Assembly: GCA_044841755.1 (NCBI GenBank) | Contig: JAXOFM010000003.1 | Coordinates: 310,001 to 374,000, forward strand | Origin: CAZAPO01 sp044841755 | GTDB lineage: Bacteria; Bacteroidota; Bacteroidia; Flavobacteriales; Flavobacteriaceae | Direction: 5' to 3' | DNA: 64,000 bases | Part shown: piece by piece, positions 1 through 9,106 of the stretch | Numbering within the stretch: the stretch's first letter is position 1 | Layout of the letters: each line of letters begins with the position of its first letter | Translations under genes and position numbers: made by a program | Notes under the pieces: generated by a model | Told to the model about the DNA's origin: nothing | The model's database searches: none | The model's input: the letters and a program-made list of their open reading frames with translations, nothing else

Positions 1-813
1 CGTAAAGTAAGAACCAAAATGCTTCCAGAATTTTGCCAATTTAGAGAAAGTAAACAACGAGGTTTTATTAATTAGAAAAACGCGAAGTATTAATAGCTTA
101 AGGTTATCTCTTTGTCTAGCCTTTTTACGTACTCTTAGAATCATGAATACGTGAAAGATTGCTCCAAAAAGCATTACAAAACCTTCGTCATAAACACCAA
201 TGGATAAGAGTATGGATGAATTAAACAAGGTTATCACCAAAACAACTAATGCTAATAACATATACCACCTTGCTTGAAATACAGCAAAAACAAATTTCCA
301 TAGAGGTGCAATTACTCTAAAAACACCTTTTTGATAAGCAGTAAATTGATGTCGATAACCAATATATCGCATCACTGTCCAAATTAAGAATAGAACTATG
401 TAAAGAAAATAAATATAGGACGATTCAAGGGCAATAAACTCTAAATATAATCCTATCAAAACATAAACTAAAACTACTAGCAAATCTATTTTAAATTGAT
501 TAAGCATAGACTTTTTAGCTCGAGTGACCATAGTTTGTCTACTTTCTGTAGCAGCAGAGAAATCTGAATCTAAATCCAACATTTTAAACTTGAGGTTTTT
601 AGTTACTTTTAGCTCATCCTCTTCTGAAATAATGATTTTTGTTTTAGTTTTTTTTGATTTACTCATCATCCATCTATTCATGAACTTAATAAGGATAAAT
701 CTTGAAAAGAGTGCAATAATAATTCCTATAATAATAATTGCAAATCTATTTCCGAGACCTGCCATTGGATCATTTTGTATAAACAATGAAGTAGTTAAAC
801 TTAAAAAAGACAT
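1..813 (-). CDS. Multi-pass membrane protein, 3' end outside the window
   Basis: An open frame runs from an ATG at 813 down to base 1 without a stop, giving at least 271 residues; the C-terminus lies beyond the window edge. About five hydrophobic segments are visible: one near residues 24-44, two around 120-165, and two around 195-240, separated by a charged, Lys-rich cytoplasmic loop (SKSKKTKTK). After the last segment comes a basic stretch and then the pattern LLILRVF...FTFSKLAKFW...FG, which resembles a soluble C-terminal domain seen in other bacterial membrane proteins, but I cannot name it. No signal peptide is evident; the first helix probably anchors the protein. The motif AACCAACC lies 5 bases before the ATG. 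Function unknown; the existence of the gene is well supported by the long frame and its codon use. Confidence 0.75.
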   Translation of the reverse strand, partial: MSFLSLTTSLFIQNDPMAGLGNRFAIIIIGIIIALFSRFILIKFMNRWMMSKSKKTKTKIIISEEDELKVTKNLKFKMLDLDSDFSAATESRQTMVTRAKKSMLNQFKIDLLVVLVYVLIGLYLEFIALESSYIYFLYIVLFLIWTVMRYIGYRHQFTAYQKGVFRVIAPLWKFVFAVFQARWYMLLALVVLVITLFNSSILLSIGVYDEGFVMLFGAIFHVFMILRVRKKARQRDNLKLLILRVFLINKTSLFTFSKLAKFWKHFGSYFT

Positions 814-818
814 ATTGT

Positions 819-826
819 GGTTGGTT
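819..826 (-). promoter_or_regulatory. AACCAACC leader motif upstream of the membrane protein gene
   Basis: On the reverse strand AACCAACC ends 5 bases before the ATG at 813. The same octamer sits in the same place before three other genes of this window (starts at 6731, 24147 and 27195). It cannot act as a Shine-Dalgarno sequence, since it is pyrimidine/adenine, not purine-rich. Role unknown. Confidence 0.4.
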
Positions 827-976
827 TAGTTTAGTGACATAAAAGATACATATTAATTGGTTAACAGATGGTTAGCAATTAGTTTGAGGGTCGTAATTAG
901 GAGTTTAAACTTGTGATTTCAGTGAGCACATGAGATGCCTTAGAATTTTCTTAACATGAAAAGTGATTTATTTTTC

Positions 977-984
977 TAAATTTG
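977..984 (+). promoter_or_regulatory. Candidate -7 promoter box for the M23 peptidase gene
   Basis: TAAATTTG matches the Bacteroidota -7 consensus TAnnTTTG and lies 57 bases before the ATG at 1042. No clear TTTG -33 partner is visible at the expected spacing, so this is a partial match. Confidence 0.4.
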
Positions 985-1041
985 TCGTCCCTAACAATCA
1001 ACTTGAACTCTTAAGAAAACCTTCTCAAGAATTTTAAATTA

Positions 1042-1944
1042 ATGAAACTAGCTATTACAGGTAGTTTAATATTATTGTTTTCTTTTCAATCAATTTATGC
1101 ACAAATTGATACATTAGCTATAGGTTCTAGTGCTTCAATTAATAAAGTTGATGACATAAAGGTTAATGATACTTTTGATGCTTCATCAATTGGTGATATA
1201 ATGTTAGAAAATTGGAGTACAAGTGTTTTCAACCCATACAAAGATGAAAACATTGAATATCCATTCAAGATTACTTTTGAAGATAGCATTTACAGAAACC
1301 CTGTACTTATAAAAACTGTAGTAACTTCAAGATATGGTTGGCGTTGGCGAAGAGCACATGAAGGTATTGATATTGATCTAATAACTGGTGATGACGTAGT
1401 TTCTGTTCTTGATGGAGTTGTAAGAATGGCACGCTGGAATGGTGGTCATGGAAGACTGGTGGTTGTTAGACATTTTAATGGTTTAGAAACAGCTTATGCA
1501 CATTTATCGAAAATAAGTGTTAAACCAAATGACACTGTTAGAGCAGGACAAGTTTTAGGAAAAGGTGGAGCTACAGGAAATGCCAGAGGTAGTCACTTAC
1601 ATTTTATTACAAGTTATAAAGGTGTTGCTATCAACCCAGAATATTTATTAGACTTTAGCGAGGAAAGAAAAATACGTGCTCTAGAAATTTGGGTTACTAG
1701 AAAATGGACAAGACCATATTTACATAGCTCAAAGCGTATGACAAAGTTAGAGCTTCTTACTACTAAAGAGGAAGCTGCAGCTAGCTTAATTAAAAAGACA
1801 GAAGTTTATGTTGTAAAGCGTGGAGACACACTTTCACATATAGCAAGACGAAACGGAACTTCCATTCGCTCTATATGCGTTGCTAATAACATTAGAAGCA
1901 ATTCAGTTTTAAAAGTTGGTCAGCGGTTAATTTTAGAGCTTTAG
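1042..1944 (+). CDS. Exported M23 family endopeptidase with C-terminal LysM domain
   Basis: This 300-residue protein probably trims or remodels peptidoglycan in the periplasm. Residues 1-20 form a signal peptide ending at AQ. The M23 (lysostaphin/LytM) domain spans about residues 95-200. Its zinc-binding signatures are HEGID (His106, Asp110) and SHLHF (His185 and His187), so all expected metal and catalytic residues are present. Residues 255-300 form one LysM peptidoglycan-binding domain, beginning YVVKRGDTLSHIA. The domain order (M23 then LysM) is the reverse of the more usual LysM-M23 arrangement. The gene stands alone on the forward strand. Its 3' end overlaps the convergent aminotransferase gene by 12 bases, so neither can have a separate terminator there. 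Confidence 0.92.
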   Translation: MKLAITGSLILLFSFQSIYAQIDTLAIGSSASINKVDDIKVNDTFDASSIGDIMLENWSTSVFNPYKDENIEYPFKITFEDSIYRNPVLIKTVVTSRYGWRWRRAHEGIDIDLITGDDVVSVLDGVVRMARWNGGHGRLVVVRHFNGLETAYAHLSKISVKPNDTVRAGQVLGKGGATGNARGSHLHFITSYKGVAINPEYLLDFSEERKIRALEIWVTRKWTRPYLHSSKRMTKLELLTTKEEAAASLIKKTEVYVVKRGDTLSHIARRNGTSIRSICVANNIRSNSVLKVGQRLILEL

Positions 1945-2775
1945 TTCTTTATAGGCTTCTTGTAGTTTTCTTGTGATGGGTCCTATTTCATCATCTCTAT
2001 ACAAATAGTAATCATCTATTTTCTTTATTGAAGCAATTTGCGTACTCGTGCCAGTAAGAAATGCTTCATCATAAGATTTTATATCGCTAATTGATATTCC
2101 TTCCTCAATAACCTCAATATTTAGCTTTTCGCATAATTCCAACACTATTTGTCTAGTTATACCATTTAAAATAAATTGGTTTGCTGGATGTGTATAAATT
2201 TTGTTGTTTTTTATAAAAAACACGTTACAGTGTGAAGCTTCGGTAATTTTACCATCCCTAATAAATAATGTTTCATAACAATTATTGTTGATTGCATGTT
2301 CATTTGCAAGAATGTTCCCAAGTAACGAGGTCATTTTAATATCGCATTTGGTCCATCTATAATCTTGTTGTGTTACAACTTCAATATTACATTCATTTAT
2401 TTCTGGTAATACCTTTGGAATTACATACATAAAAACTGTAGGTTGAATTCCCTTTGGAAATGAATGTTGTCGAGGAGCCACTCCTCTAGTTATCTGAATA
2501 TAAAGCAGACAATCTTGAGATGTTAATTTTGATGCTTCGAGTAATTTAGGTATTTCAACATTTAACTGAGATACATCATATTCAATATCTATTCTTTTTA
2601 AACAATATTTCAGTCTTTTCAAATGTGCATCTCCATAGAAGAAACGTCCATTAATTTGAACCATTACTTCATAAATTCCATCTCCAAAAATGAAACCCCG
2701 ATCAAAAACTGATATTTTGGCTTCTTCAACTTTTATTATTTCTCCATTGAGATATACCTTTTCTGGATATAACAT
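1933..2775 (-). CDS. dat: Class IV aminotransferase, D-amino acid transaminase-like
   Basis: A 280-residue fold-type IV PLP enzyme. The N-terminus (YLNGEI...FDRGFIFGDGIYE) is the standard start of the D-alanine/branched-chain aminotransferase family. The PLP-binding lysine is Lys147 in WTKCDIK, and TEASHCNVF supplies the conserved cofactor-binding glutamate. The length and the CDIK context fit D-alanine transaminase best, which interconverts D-alanine and D-glutamate with their 2-oxoacids; 4-amino-4-deoxychorismate lyase or a branched-chain enzyme cannot be excluded from sequence alone. It is the last gene of an apparent operon: the DMT transporter stop lies 1 base upstream of this ATG. Its 3' end overlaps the convergent M23 peptidase gene. 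Confidence 0.8.
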   Translation of the reverse strand: MLYPEKVYLNGEIIKVEEAKISVFDRGFIFGDGIYEVMVQINGRFFYGDAHLKRLKYCLKRIDIEYDVSQLNVEIPKLLEASKLTSQDCLLYIQITRGVAPRQHSFPKGIQPTVFMYVIPKVLPEINECNIEVVTQQDYRWTKCDIKMTSLLGNILANEHAINNNCYETLFIRDGKITEASHCNVFFIKNNKIYTHPANQFILNGITRQIVLELCEKLNIEVIEEGISISDIKSYDEAFLTGTSTQIASIKKIDDYYLYRDDEIGPITRKLQEAYKELKL

Positions 2776-2776
2776 A

Positions 2777-3691
2777 TTATCTTCCTTTAAACCTAATTCT
2801 AATAGGCTTCTTTGAGTTAATAAAGTAAACTGCTGTTAAAAGAATTATTGCTGCAATAATTGATTGCCCAGAAATTCTTTCATTCAAAATATACCAACCC
2901 AAGATCATCGCAATTATTGGGTTAACATAAGCTGCCGTTGCCACTTTTTCAGCAGGAACATGTTGCAATAAGTAATTAAATGCGGTAAAGGCAATCACGC
3001 CGCCAAAAGTAATTAGTAATACCATAGCCCACATGGTATCTGTTTCCCATTCTTTAGGAGCTAACCAAGACTCTCCTAAAAGTTGTGAGAAAATTAAAAG
3101 CATAGCTCCTCCTATTACCATTTGATAGGCTGTAGAGATAAAATAATTTTTTGGCAATTCAACTCTCGATACAAAAATGCTTCCATAAGCCCAACTTACA
3201 ATACAGGTAAACATTACAATAATACTCCAAAGACTTTCTTTACTAGTTAGCAACTCTTCTTGGCCAACTAGTAAATACATTCCAATTACACCTAGAATGA
3301 CTCCTATAATTGCTTTGGAAGAAATTTTATTTCCATATAAAGCCCACATCAACACTAATACAACAAGTGGCTGAATTGAAGCTTCTAAAGCAGCGAAATT
3401 ACTATCTACATACCGTAAGCACCAAACAAATACTCCATTACCATAAACTAAGAATAAAAAACCCGCAATTGTTGAATTAACAAGTTGCCTCTTATTTATC
3501 TTAAGGCTGTGCCCCATTACTTTAGCAATGATAAAAATTAGCATTCCTGCCAATACAAACCTTATGGAGGCTAAATACAATGGAGCAATTTGAGTAACAG
3601 CTATTTTATTGCACAAATAAGTAGATCCCCAAATAACATATATAGCCAAAAAGGATAGTATTATCAGAATTGGTTTTGGAGATTTACTCAT
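2777..3691 (-). CDS. EamA/DMT family transporter
   Basis: A 304-residue inner-membrane protein of the drug/metabolite transporter superfamily. It shows ten hydrophobic segments built from two EamA repeats. The N-terminal hallmark is YVIWGSTYL (around residues 18-26), and the second repeat includes the GGVIAFTAFNYLLQHVPAEKVATAAYVNP stretch (only key part quoted: FNYLLQHVPAEKV), typical of YedA/RhaT-like exporters. The substrate is unknown; relatives export amino acids or metabolites. It lies between the BNR-repeat gene and the aminotransferase gene with a 1-base gap on each side, so the three are almost certainly co-transcribed. That placement hints at amino-acid or peptide handling, but this is inference. 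Confidence 0.88.
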   Translation of the reverse strand: MSKSPKPILIILSFLAIYVIWGSTYLCNKIAVTQIAPLYLASIRFVLAGMLIFIIAKVMGHSLKINKRQLVNSTIAGFLFLVYGNGVFVWCLRYVDSNFAALEASIQPLVVLVLMWALYGNKISSKAIIGVILGVIGMYLLVGQEELLTSKESLWSIIVMFTCIVSWAYGSIFVSRVELPKNYFISTAYQMVIGGAMLLIFSQLLGESWLAPKEWETDTMWAMVLLITFGGVIAFTAFNYLLQHVPAEKVATAAYVNPIIAMILGWYILNERISGQSIIAAIILLTAVYFINSKKPIRIRFKGR

Positions 3692-3692
3692 A

Positions 3693-6600
3693 CTACTCCT
3701 CTGCTTCTTCTTTAAGTTTTTTAAACTGCTCTGTTAATTCTTTAAATCTATTCTCTGCCTCTTGCCCAGGCAATTGGTCTGCTCTACTAATCATACCTAA
3801 TAAATACGAAACCTGAGAAGCATATACCTGTTGTGGATAGGCGCCTTTGGCATTTTTAATTTTCTTTAAAACGGCATTAACTTTTTCAAGTCTGTCTTTT
3901 TTAGCAGTCGCCTTTTTACCTTTCAAAGACTTAGCTTCTTTTTCCAGCTTATGCTGAAGAATTCTTGTTTCAGATAGTAAATCCTGAATTTGTTCTTGCA
4001 ATACAATTTGTTCCTTAATATCAGATTCAGAAACACCACTATCTTGAACTCTAGGATCCATAACAATTTCAAAAGTTTGTTCTGAAACAACATTATCTCC
4101 AACTTTTAATTTTGCGATGTAAGTACCAGGTGCAACCATAGGACCATTTTTAAAGCGTCTGCTTTTAGTTGCATGCCATGGTCCTTTGCCTCTCATGTTC
4201 CAGTTAAATCTATTTAATCCAGATTTTGCCTTTAAACTCTTATCAGATAATACAGTTATTTCACTTAACTGCATGTTATAAATTTCCTTTTCTGGAGTGT
4301 TTTGCTTCGTTGTATCACTTGAAATTGCAATCACAGGTTTATTGTTTGCATCAAAAATCTCTAATGTTACTTTCCCTTTAAACTCTTTTGGTGAATAATA
4401 ATCAAATATTACACTCGCTCTGTCATATTTAGGGAATGTTGTACTACCATTACTTACTTTAGGATATCGATAACGAATAGTATTGTCAGGTTTAAATAAA
4501 ACAGGAGTATCTGCTAAAGAATTAATCTCTTTTTGACGTAGCGCTGTAATATTATCTAATATCCAGAAACCTCTACCCATGGTACTCAAAACGATATCTC
4601 CTCTATGAATTTTGATATCAGTAATAGGAACTACCGGAAGATTTTGTTGAAACTTCTTCCAAGATTTTCCATCATCAAAAGAAATAAATAATCCATACTC
4701 TGTACCAGCATACAGCAATCCTTCTCGCACAGGATCTTCACGTAAAACTCTTGTAAAGAAATCTGAAGGAATACCATTATCATTAGTAGTTATAAGGTCC
4801 CAACTCTTACCGTAATCATCAGTTTTGTATATGTAAGGTGTGTCATCTCCTAATAAATGCCTATCGACAGCTACATATGCCTTTGCTGGATTGAAGTGAG
4901 AAGGTTCAACAGATTCTATCCTTCCTCCTTTTTGCATTTTTCTAGGAGTCACATTAACCCAAGTTTTTCCTCCATCTTGTGTAACAGAGATTACACCGTC
5001 ATTTGATCCTGTCCAGATTAATCCTTCTTTTAACTTAGATTCTCTAATTGAATAAAGTGTACTATAATACTCTTCTCCTGTAATATCACGTGTTATTGGG
5101 CTTCCCGAAATAACTTGTTTATCATCTTCAAAAGCAGTTAAATCTGGAGAAATAGTTTCCCAAATCAAACCTTCAGTTATAGTCTTATGCAAATACTGCG
5201 ATCCATGATAAATCACATTAGGATTATGAGGTGAAACATGGATAGGCGCAACACGCTGAAAACGATATTTGAGATCTTTAGGATTATGACCATAAATATT
5301 AGAAGCTCCAACATAGTATCCTTTTTCAACTCCAGTAATCTTGTTATAAACTCCAAATCTTCCTTTACAATTAGCGTATACAATATTATGATTTCCTGGT
5401 TTTGGTACCGCAGGCCCCGTTTCACAACCTCCTGTATTAATAATCCAACCGACCCCCGAGTTTTGTATAGCGTATGGAGCAAAACTAGGTACCGCAATGG
5501 TTGTGTAGTTATCCTGTTGTCCAGCATATAACCAATAAGGATATTGATCATCAACCTCTACTTGATATAATTCGGACGTTGGTTGATTAAACTGAGTTGA
5601 CCACGTTTTTCCTCCATTATGAGTAACATTTGCACCACCATCATTAGCTTGAATGAATAAATCTGGATTATCAGGGTTGATCCATATATCGTGATTATCT
5701 CCATGAGGAACACTCATGCGTTTCCATGTTTTTCCTCCATCTATAGATTTTATCAACGGATTTGCATTGGAGTAAATAATATCTGGGTTTGTTGGATCCA
5801 GTTCAATATTGGTATAATAAAAAGGTCTATTAACCAATCTGATATCGCTTGAAACTTGTTTAAATGATTTTCCTTGATTAACAGACTTGTAAAGCCCTCC
5901 TTCTTTTCCAGGAGCTTCAATAACCGCATAAACTATACTTGAGTTTGAAGGCGAAACTGCTAAATCAATCTTTCCAACTAACCCTTTTGGCAATCCATTT
6001 TCTAGTTTCTTCCAGCTTTTTCCTCCATCAATAGATTTGTATATGCCACCTTCATCTTTGTTTCCTCCAGAAATAATCGTCCAGGGTTTACGTTCAGCTT
6101 TCCATACTGCAGCGTAAACTATATTTGGGTTACCAGGGAGTAACTCTAAATCAGCAAAGCCAACAGTATCTGAAATATAGAATACCTTATCCCAGGTTAA
6201 TCCTCCATCAACAGTTTTATATATACCTCGTTCTTCATTTGAGCGAAAAGCGTTCCCTATTGCAGCAACCCAAACTACGTTGTGATTGGTTGGATCGATC
6301 TCTACAGCACCAATTTGACCTGTATTACGCAAACCAATGTGTTCCCAAGTCTTTCCAGCATCAATAGATTTATACATCCCTTTTCCGCTAATAACATTAC
6401 TTCTAAGTCCGTCGGAACCGGTTCCAACATAAACAATATTTGGGTCGTTAGTTGCAACTTCAATAGCTCCTATTGATGGTGTAGCAAAATAACCATCGGA
6501 AACATTTTCCCAGGAAGTTCCATAATCTAAAGTTTTCCAAACACCACCTCCAGAAGCTCCTAAATAGAATGTTCCTGGTTCCATTGCAGTTCCAGTAACT

Positions 6601-6731
6601 GTTGTGACCCTTCCTCCTCGTCCAGGGCCAACAGGTCTATACTCAAAAGACTTGAAATCTTGAGCGATTGTTAAATCTGATAAACAAAATAGGACGAATA
6701 GACATTGCAAAAATCGGATAGGTAATTTCAT
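3693..6731 (-). CDS. Exported BNR/Asp-box repeat protein (VPS10/sortilin-type beta-propeller), paralog 1
   Basis: The chosen start is the ATG at 6731: it gives a signal peptide at the very N-terminus (MKLPIRFLQCLFVLFCLSDLT, cleavage near AQ). An ATG at 6764 would add 11 residues before it. The mature part has about ten Asp-box repeats of the form S-x-D-G-G-K-T-W spread over residues 70-700, the signature of sortilin/sialidase-like beta-propellers. Next comes a beta-rich region and a Lys/Glu-rich helical tail. No catalytic motif is recognisable. Proteins of this family are abundant in Bacteroidota and often labelled glycosyl hydrolase, which is not supported here. A diverged paralog lies at 18996-22232. 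It heads the operon with the DMT transporter and aminotransferase. AACCAACC lies 11 bases before the start. Confidence 0.85.
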   Translation of the reverse strand: MKLPIRFLQCLFVLFCLSDLTIAQDFKSFEYRPVGPGRGGRVTTVTGTAMEPGTFYLGASGGGVWKTLDYGTSWENVSDGYFATPSIGAIEVATNDPNIVYVGTGSDGLRSNVISGKGMYKSIDAGKTWEHIGLRNTGQIGAVEIDPTNHNVVWVAAIGNAFRSNEERGIYKTVDGGLTWDKVFYISDTVGFADLELLPGNPNIVYAAVWKAERKPWTIISGGNKDEGGIYKSIDGGKSWKKLENGLPKGLVGKIDLAVSPSNSSIVYAVIEAPGKEGGLYKSVNQGKSFKQVSSDIRLVNRPFYYTNIELDPTNPDIIYSNANPLIKSIDGGKTWKRMSVPHGDNHDIWINPDNPDLFIQANDGGANVTHNGGKTWSTQFNQPTSELYQVEVDDQYPYWLYAGQQDNYTTIAVPSFAPYAIQNSGVGWIINTGGCETGPAVPKPGNHNIVYANCKGRFGVYNKITGVEKGYYVGASNIYGHNPKDLKYRFQRVAPIHVSPHNPNVIYHGSQYLHKTITEGLIWETISPDLTAFEDDKQVISGSPITRDITGEEYYSTLYSIRESKLKEGLIWTGSNDGVISVTQDGGKTWVNVTPRKMQKGGRIESVEPSHFNPAKAYVAVDRHLLGDDTPYIYKTDDYGKSWDLITTNDNGIPSDFFTRVLREDPVREGLLYAGTEYGLFISFDDGKSWKKFQQNLPVVPITDIKIHRGDIVLSTMGRGFWILDNITALRQKEINSLADTPVLFKPDNTIRYRYPKVSNGSTTFPKYDRASVIFDYYSPKEFKGKVTLEIFDANNKPVIAISSDTTKQNTPEKEIYNMQLSEITVLSDKSLKAKSGLNRFNWNMRGKGPWHATKSRRFKNGPMVAPGTYIAKLKVGDNVVSEQTFEIVMDPRVQDSGVSESDIKEQIVLQEQIQDLLSETRILQHKLEKEAKSLKGKKATAKKDRLEKVNAVLKKIKNAKGAYPQQVYASQVSYLLGMISRADQLPGQEAENRFKELTEQFKKLKEEAEE

Positions 6732-6742
6732 AATACTGTATT

Positions 6743-6750
6743 GGTTGGTT
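6743..6750 (-). promoter_or_regulatory. AACCAACC leader motif upstream of BNR protein 1
   Basis: Reverse-strand AACCAACC ends 11 bases before the preferred ATG at 6731. Its presence supports that start over the ATG at 6764, because the longer frame would place the motif inside the coding region, unlike in the other three genes that carry it. Confidence 0.4.
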
Positions 6751-6902
6751 GTAAATATTATCATCTAAAAATAAGAGTTATTTGCAGATGTAGAAAACAA
6801 ATGATAGTTAACTTTAAATTTCGTGATATTTCTAGTCAAGAATATCATTTTAAAGAATGAAAATATCATCAAATATTGTACTTTAGATTTATTCATTTCT
6901 TA

Positions 6903-9095
6903 ATGAGTAAAACAGCTAACCATATCAAGAAATTTGGAACCTTTGGAGGTGTATTCACACCTACACTGCTTACCATTCTTGGTGTTATCATGTACTTGCG
7001 TATGGGTTGGGTTGTTGGTAATGCAGGGCTTCTAGGTACTTGGTTAATCATAATTATTTCCTTTGGTATTACATTATGTACAGCGCTTTCAATGTCTGCA
7101 ATTACCACTAATATTCGTATTGGTGCTGGTGGAGCTTATGCTATTATTTCACAATCATTAGGTCTAGAAGTTGGAGGTAGCTTGGGTATACCTAGATATA
7201 TATCGCAAGGTTTGGCTGTGACCATGTATATATTTGGTTTTCGTGAAGGATGGTTGGGTATTTTTCCTGCTCATGATCCATTTTTGGTAGATCTAGTTGT
7301 GTTTTTAGTGCTAATATCAATTGCATATATAAGCGCAAACCTTGCGATAAAGACGCAGTTTGTGATTATGGTAATTATTGTTTTATCACTAGTTTCTATT
7401 GTAATGGCTGCTTACAATGGCTCAATGCAGATTCCAGTTACAGAAGCAATAAGTTGGGGAGAATTTAAAGGCTCTCCCGAAAACAACTTCTCAGGAAGCA
7501 ACTTTTGGATAGTCTTTGCAGTTTTCTTTCCTGCAGCCACAGGAATTATGGCAGGAGCGAATATGTCTGGAGAATTAAAGGACCCTAAAAGAAGTATACC
7601 ACAAGGAACGCTATGGGCAATTGGTGTGAGTTTTGTAATCTATATGGTTCTTGCTTTTTGGTTGGCAAGAACAGCAACCCAAGAAGAGCTTTTGACAAAC
7701 TATAATATCATCATTGATAAGGCATATTTTGGACCGTTGATAATAGCGGGTATTTTAGGAGCGACTTTCTCCTCTGCTCTGGCATCTATTGTTGGATCAT
7801 CAAGAATATTATTTGCTATGGGAGAACATCAAGTACTTCCTTACTCTAAGTTTCTTGCGGGACAAAGTGCCAATGGGCAACCTAGAAATGCGATGCTTGT
7901 CACCGGAGTTTTGATATTTGCTACTATGCTTTTAAGAAACATTAATGCCATTGCACCATTGGTAACATTATTCTTCTTAGTTACTTATGCTATGATAAAC
8001 ATTGTGGTTATCATAGAACAGCGTTTGGGTTTAATTAGTTACAGGCCGTTATTCAAAGTTAATAAATGGGTGCCTAGACTTGGATTGATTTCTTCCGTGT
8101 TAGCAATGTTCATCATTAATCCAACCATAAGTTTAGTAACCATTATGATTGTTTTTGTGGTGTATTGGTTCTTGTCACGACAGAACCTTGAAACACCGTT
8201 TGAAGATGTACGCTCTGGATTATTTGTATCATTTGCTGAATGGGCAGCAAAACATACTTGGGGAATGAAATCTATGCAGCAGAGAGCATGGAAACCTAAT
8301 TTAATGATTCCTATTAGAGACCTTAATGGAATAAAGGGCAACTTCCAGTTTCTAACTAATATTGCTTACCCAAAAGGTTCATTAAAGCTATTAGGAATAG
8401 AACCTGATGGTAAGAATAATGCTTTATTAGATGAGCTCGAGAATCTATCAAAATCATTTAGAGAACAAGGTGTTTTCTCATCTAGTACCGTTATAAATAC
8501 AAGCGAATTTGCCAAAGGAGTCAACTATGGTAACCAAGCATTGAGAGGAGCATTTTTTAGACCTAATATCGTCTTTTTAAACTTACAACAGCATGACGAT
8601 TTTGAAAATGAAATTAGACCAGTGATTCATGAATCCATTCGTTTAGAAATTGGAGTTCTGCTCTTCTTAGCGCATCCAACAGCAGCACTTGGACAAAGAA
8701 ATATCATAAATGTTTGGGTAAGTGATAGAACTAATAATTGGAGTTTGGGTTGGGATATTGGAAACATTGATCTTTCAGCATTGATCGCCTATAAATTAAA
8801 ACTAAATTGGAATGCTCAAATTCGCTTTATAACTGTAATTAAAGACAATAGTGAGAAGGAAAATGCTGAAAAGTTCTTGAATAAACTAATACATCTTGCA
8901 CGATTACCTAAAACTCAAACAAAGGTTTATGTTGGAAACTTTATGACGATTGTGCAGGAAGCACCAGCAGCTGATCTTAATATTTTTGGATTAAATGAAG
9001 ACCTTAAAGAGGAATTTATTCATGGCATGACCAAACATACTAATAGTTCGTGTTTATTTGTTAAAGATTCTGGTCACGAAAGTATCCTAGCCTAA
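6903..9095 (+). CDS. SLC12-type cation-chloride cotransporter-like permease
   Basis: A 730-residue membrane protein of the amino acid-polyamine-organocation superfamily, closest in appearance to the eukaryotic Na-K-Cl/K-Cl cotransporters. The first helix region (GTFGGVFTPTLLTILGVIMYL) is the SLC12 hallmark; about 12 membrane segments follow up to residue 440. The remaining 290 residues are a soluble C-terminal domain, again like SLC12 proteins. The start is set at the ATG at 6903 because the upstream ATG at 6876 adds only a poorly conserved hydrophobic decapeptide. Ion and substrate specificity cannot be read from the sequence; KCl-coupled transport for osmotic control is an inference from the family. 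The beta-lactamase-like gene begins 11 bases downstream, suggesting co-transcription. Confidence 0.85.
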   Translation: MSKTANHIKKFGTFGGVFTPTLLTILGVIMYLRMGWVVGNAGLLGTWLIIIISFGITLCTALSMSAITTNIRIGAGGAYAIISQSLGLEVGGSLGIPRYISQGLAVTMYIFGFREGWLGIFPAHDPFLVDLVVFLVLISIAYISANLAIKTQFVIMVIIVLSLVSIVMAAYNGSMQIPVTEAISWGEFKGSPENNFSGSNFWIVFAVFFPAATGIMAGANMSGELKDPKRSIPQGTLWAIGVSFVIYMVLAFWLARTATQEELLTNYNIIIDKAYFGPLIIAGILGATFSSALASIVGSSRILFAMGEHQVLPYSKFLAGQSANGQPRNAMLVTGVLIFATMLLRNINAIAPLVTLFFLVTYAMINIVVIIEQRLGLISYRPLFKVNKWVPRLGLISSVLAMFIINPTISLVTIMIVFVVYWFLSRQNLETPFEDVRSGLFVSFAEWAAKHTWGMKSMQQRAWKPNLMIPIRDLNGIKGNFQFLTNIAYPKGSLKLLGIEPDGKNNALLDELENLSKSFREQGVFSSSTVINTSEFAKGVNYGNQALRGAFFRPNIVFLNLQQHDDFENEIRPVIHESIRLEIGVLLFLAHPTAALGQRNIINVWVSDRTNNWSLGWDIGNIDLSALIAYKLKLNWNAQIRFITVIKDNSEKENAEKFLNKLIHLARLPKTQTKVYVGNFMTIVQEAPAADLNIFGLNEDLKEEFIHGMTKHTNSSCLFVKDSGHESILA

Positions 9096-9106
9096 TTTAT
9101 TATAAT

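Noticed and set aside
524..829. Forward 101-residue frame
   Set aside because: It lies antisense to the better-supported membrane protein frame 813-1 and has no start context.
3693..6731. Glycosyl hydrolase (sialidase)
   Set aside because: Asp-box repeats alone do not show it; no sialidase arginine triad or other catalytic residues were recognised in either BNR protein.
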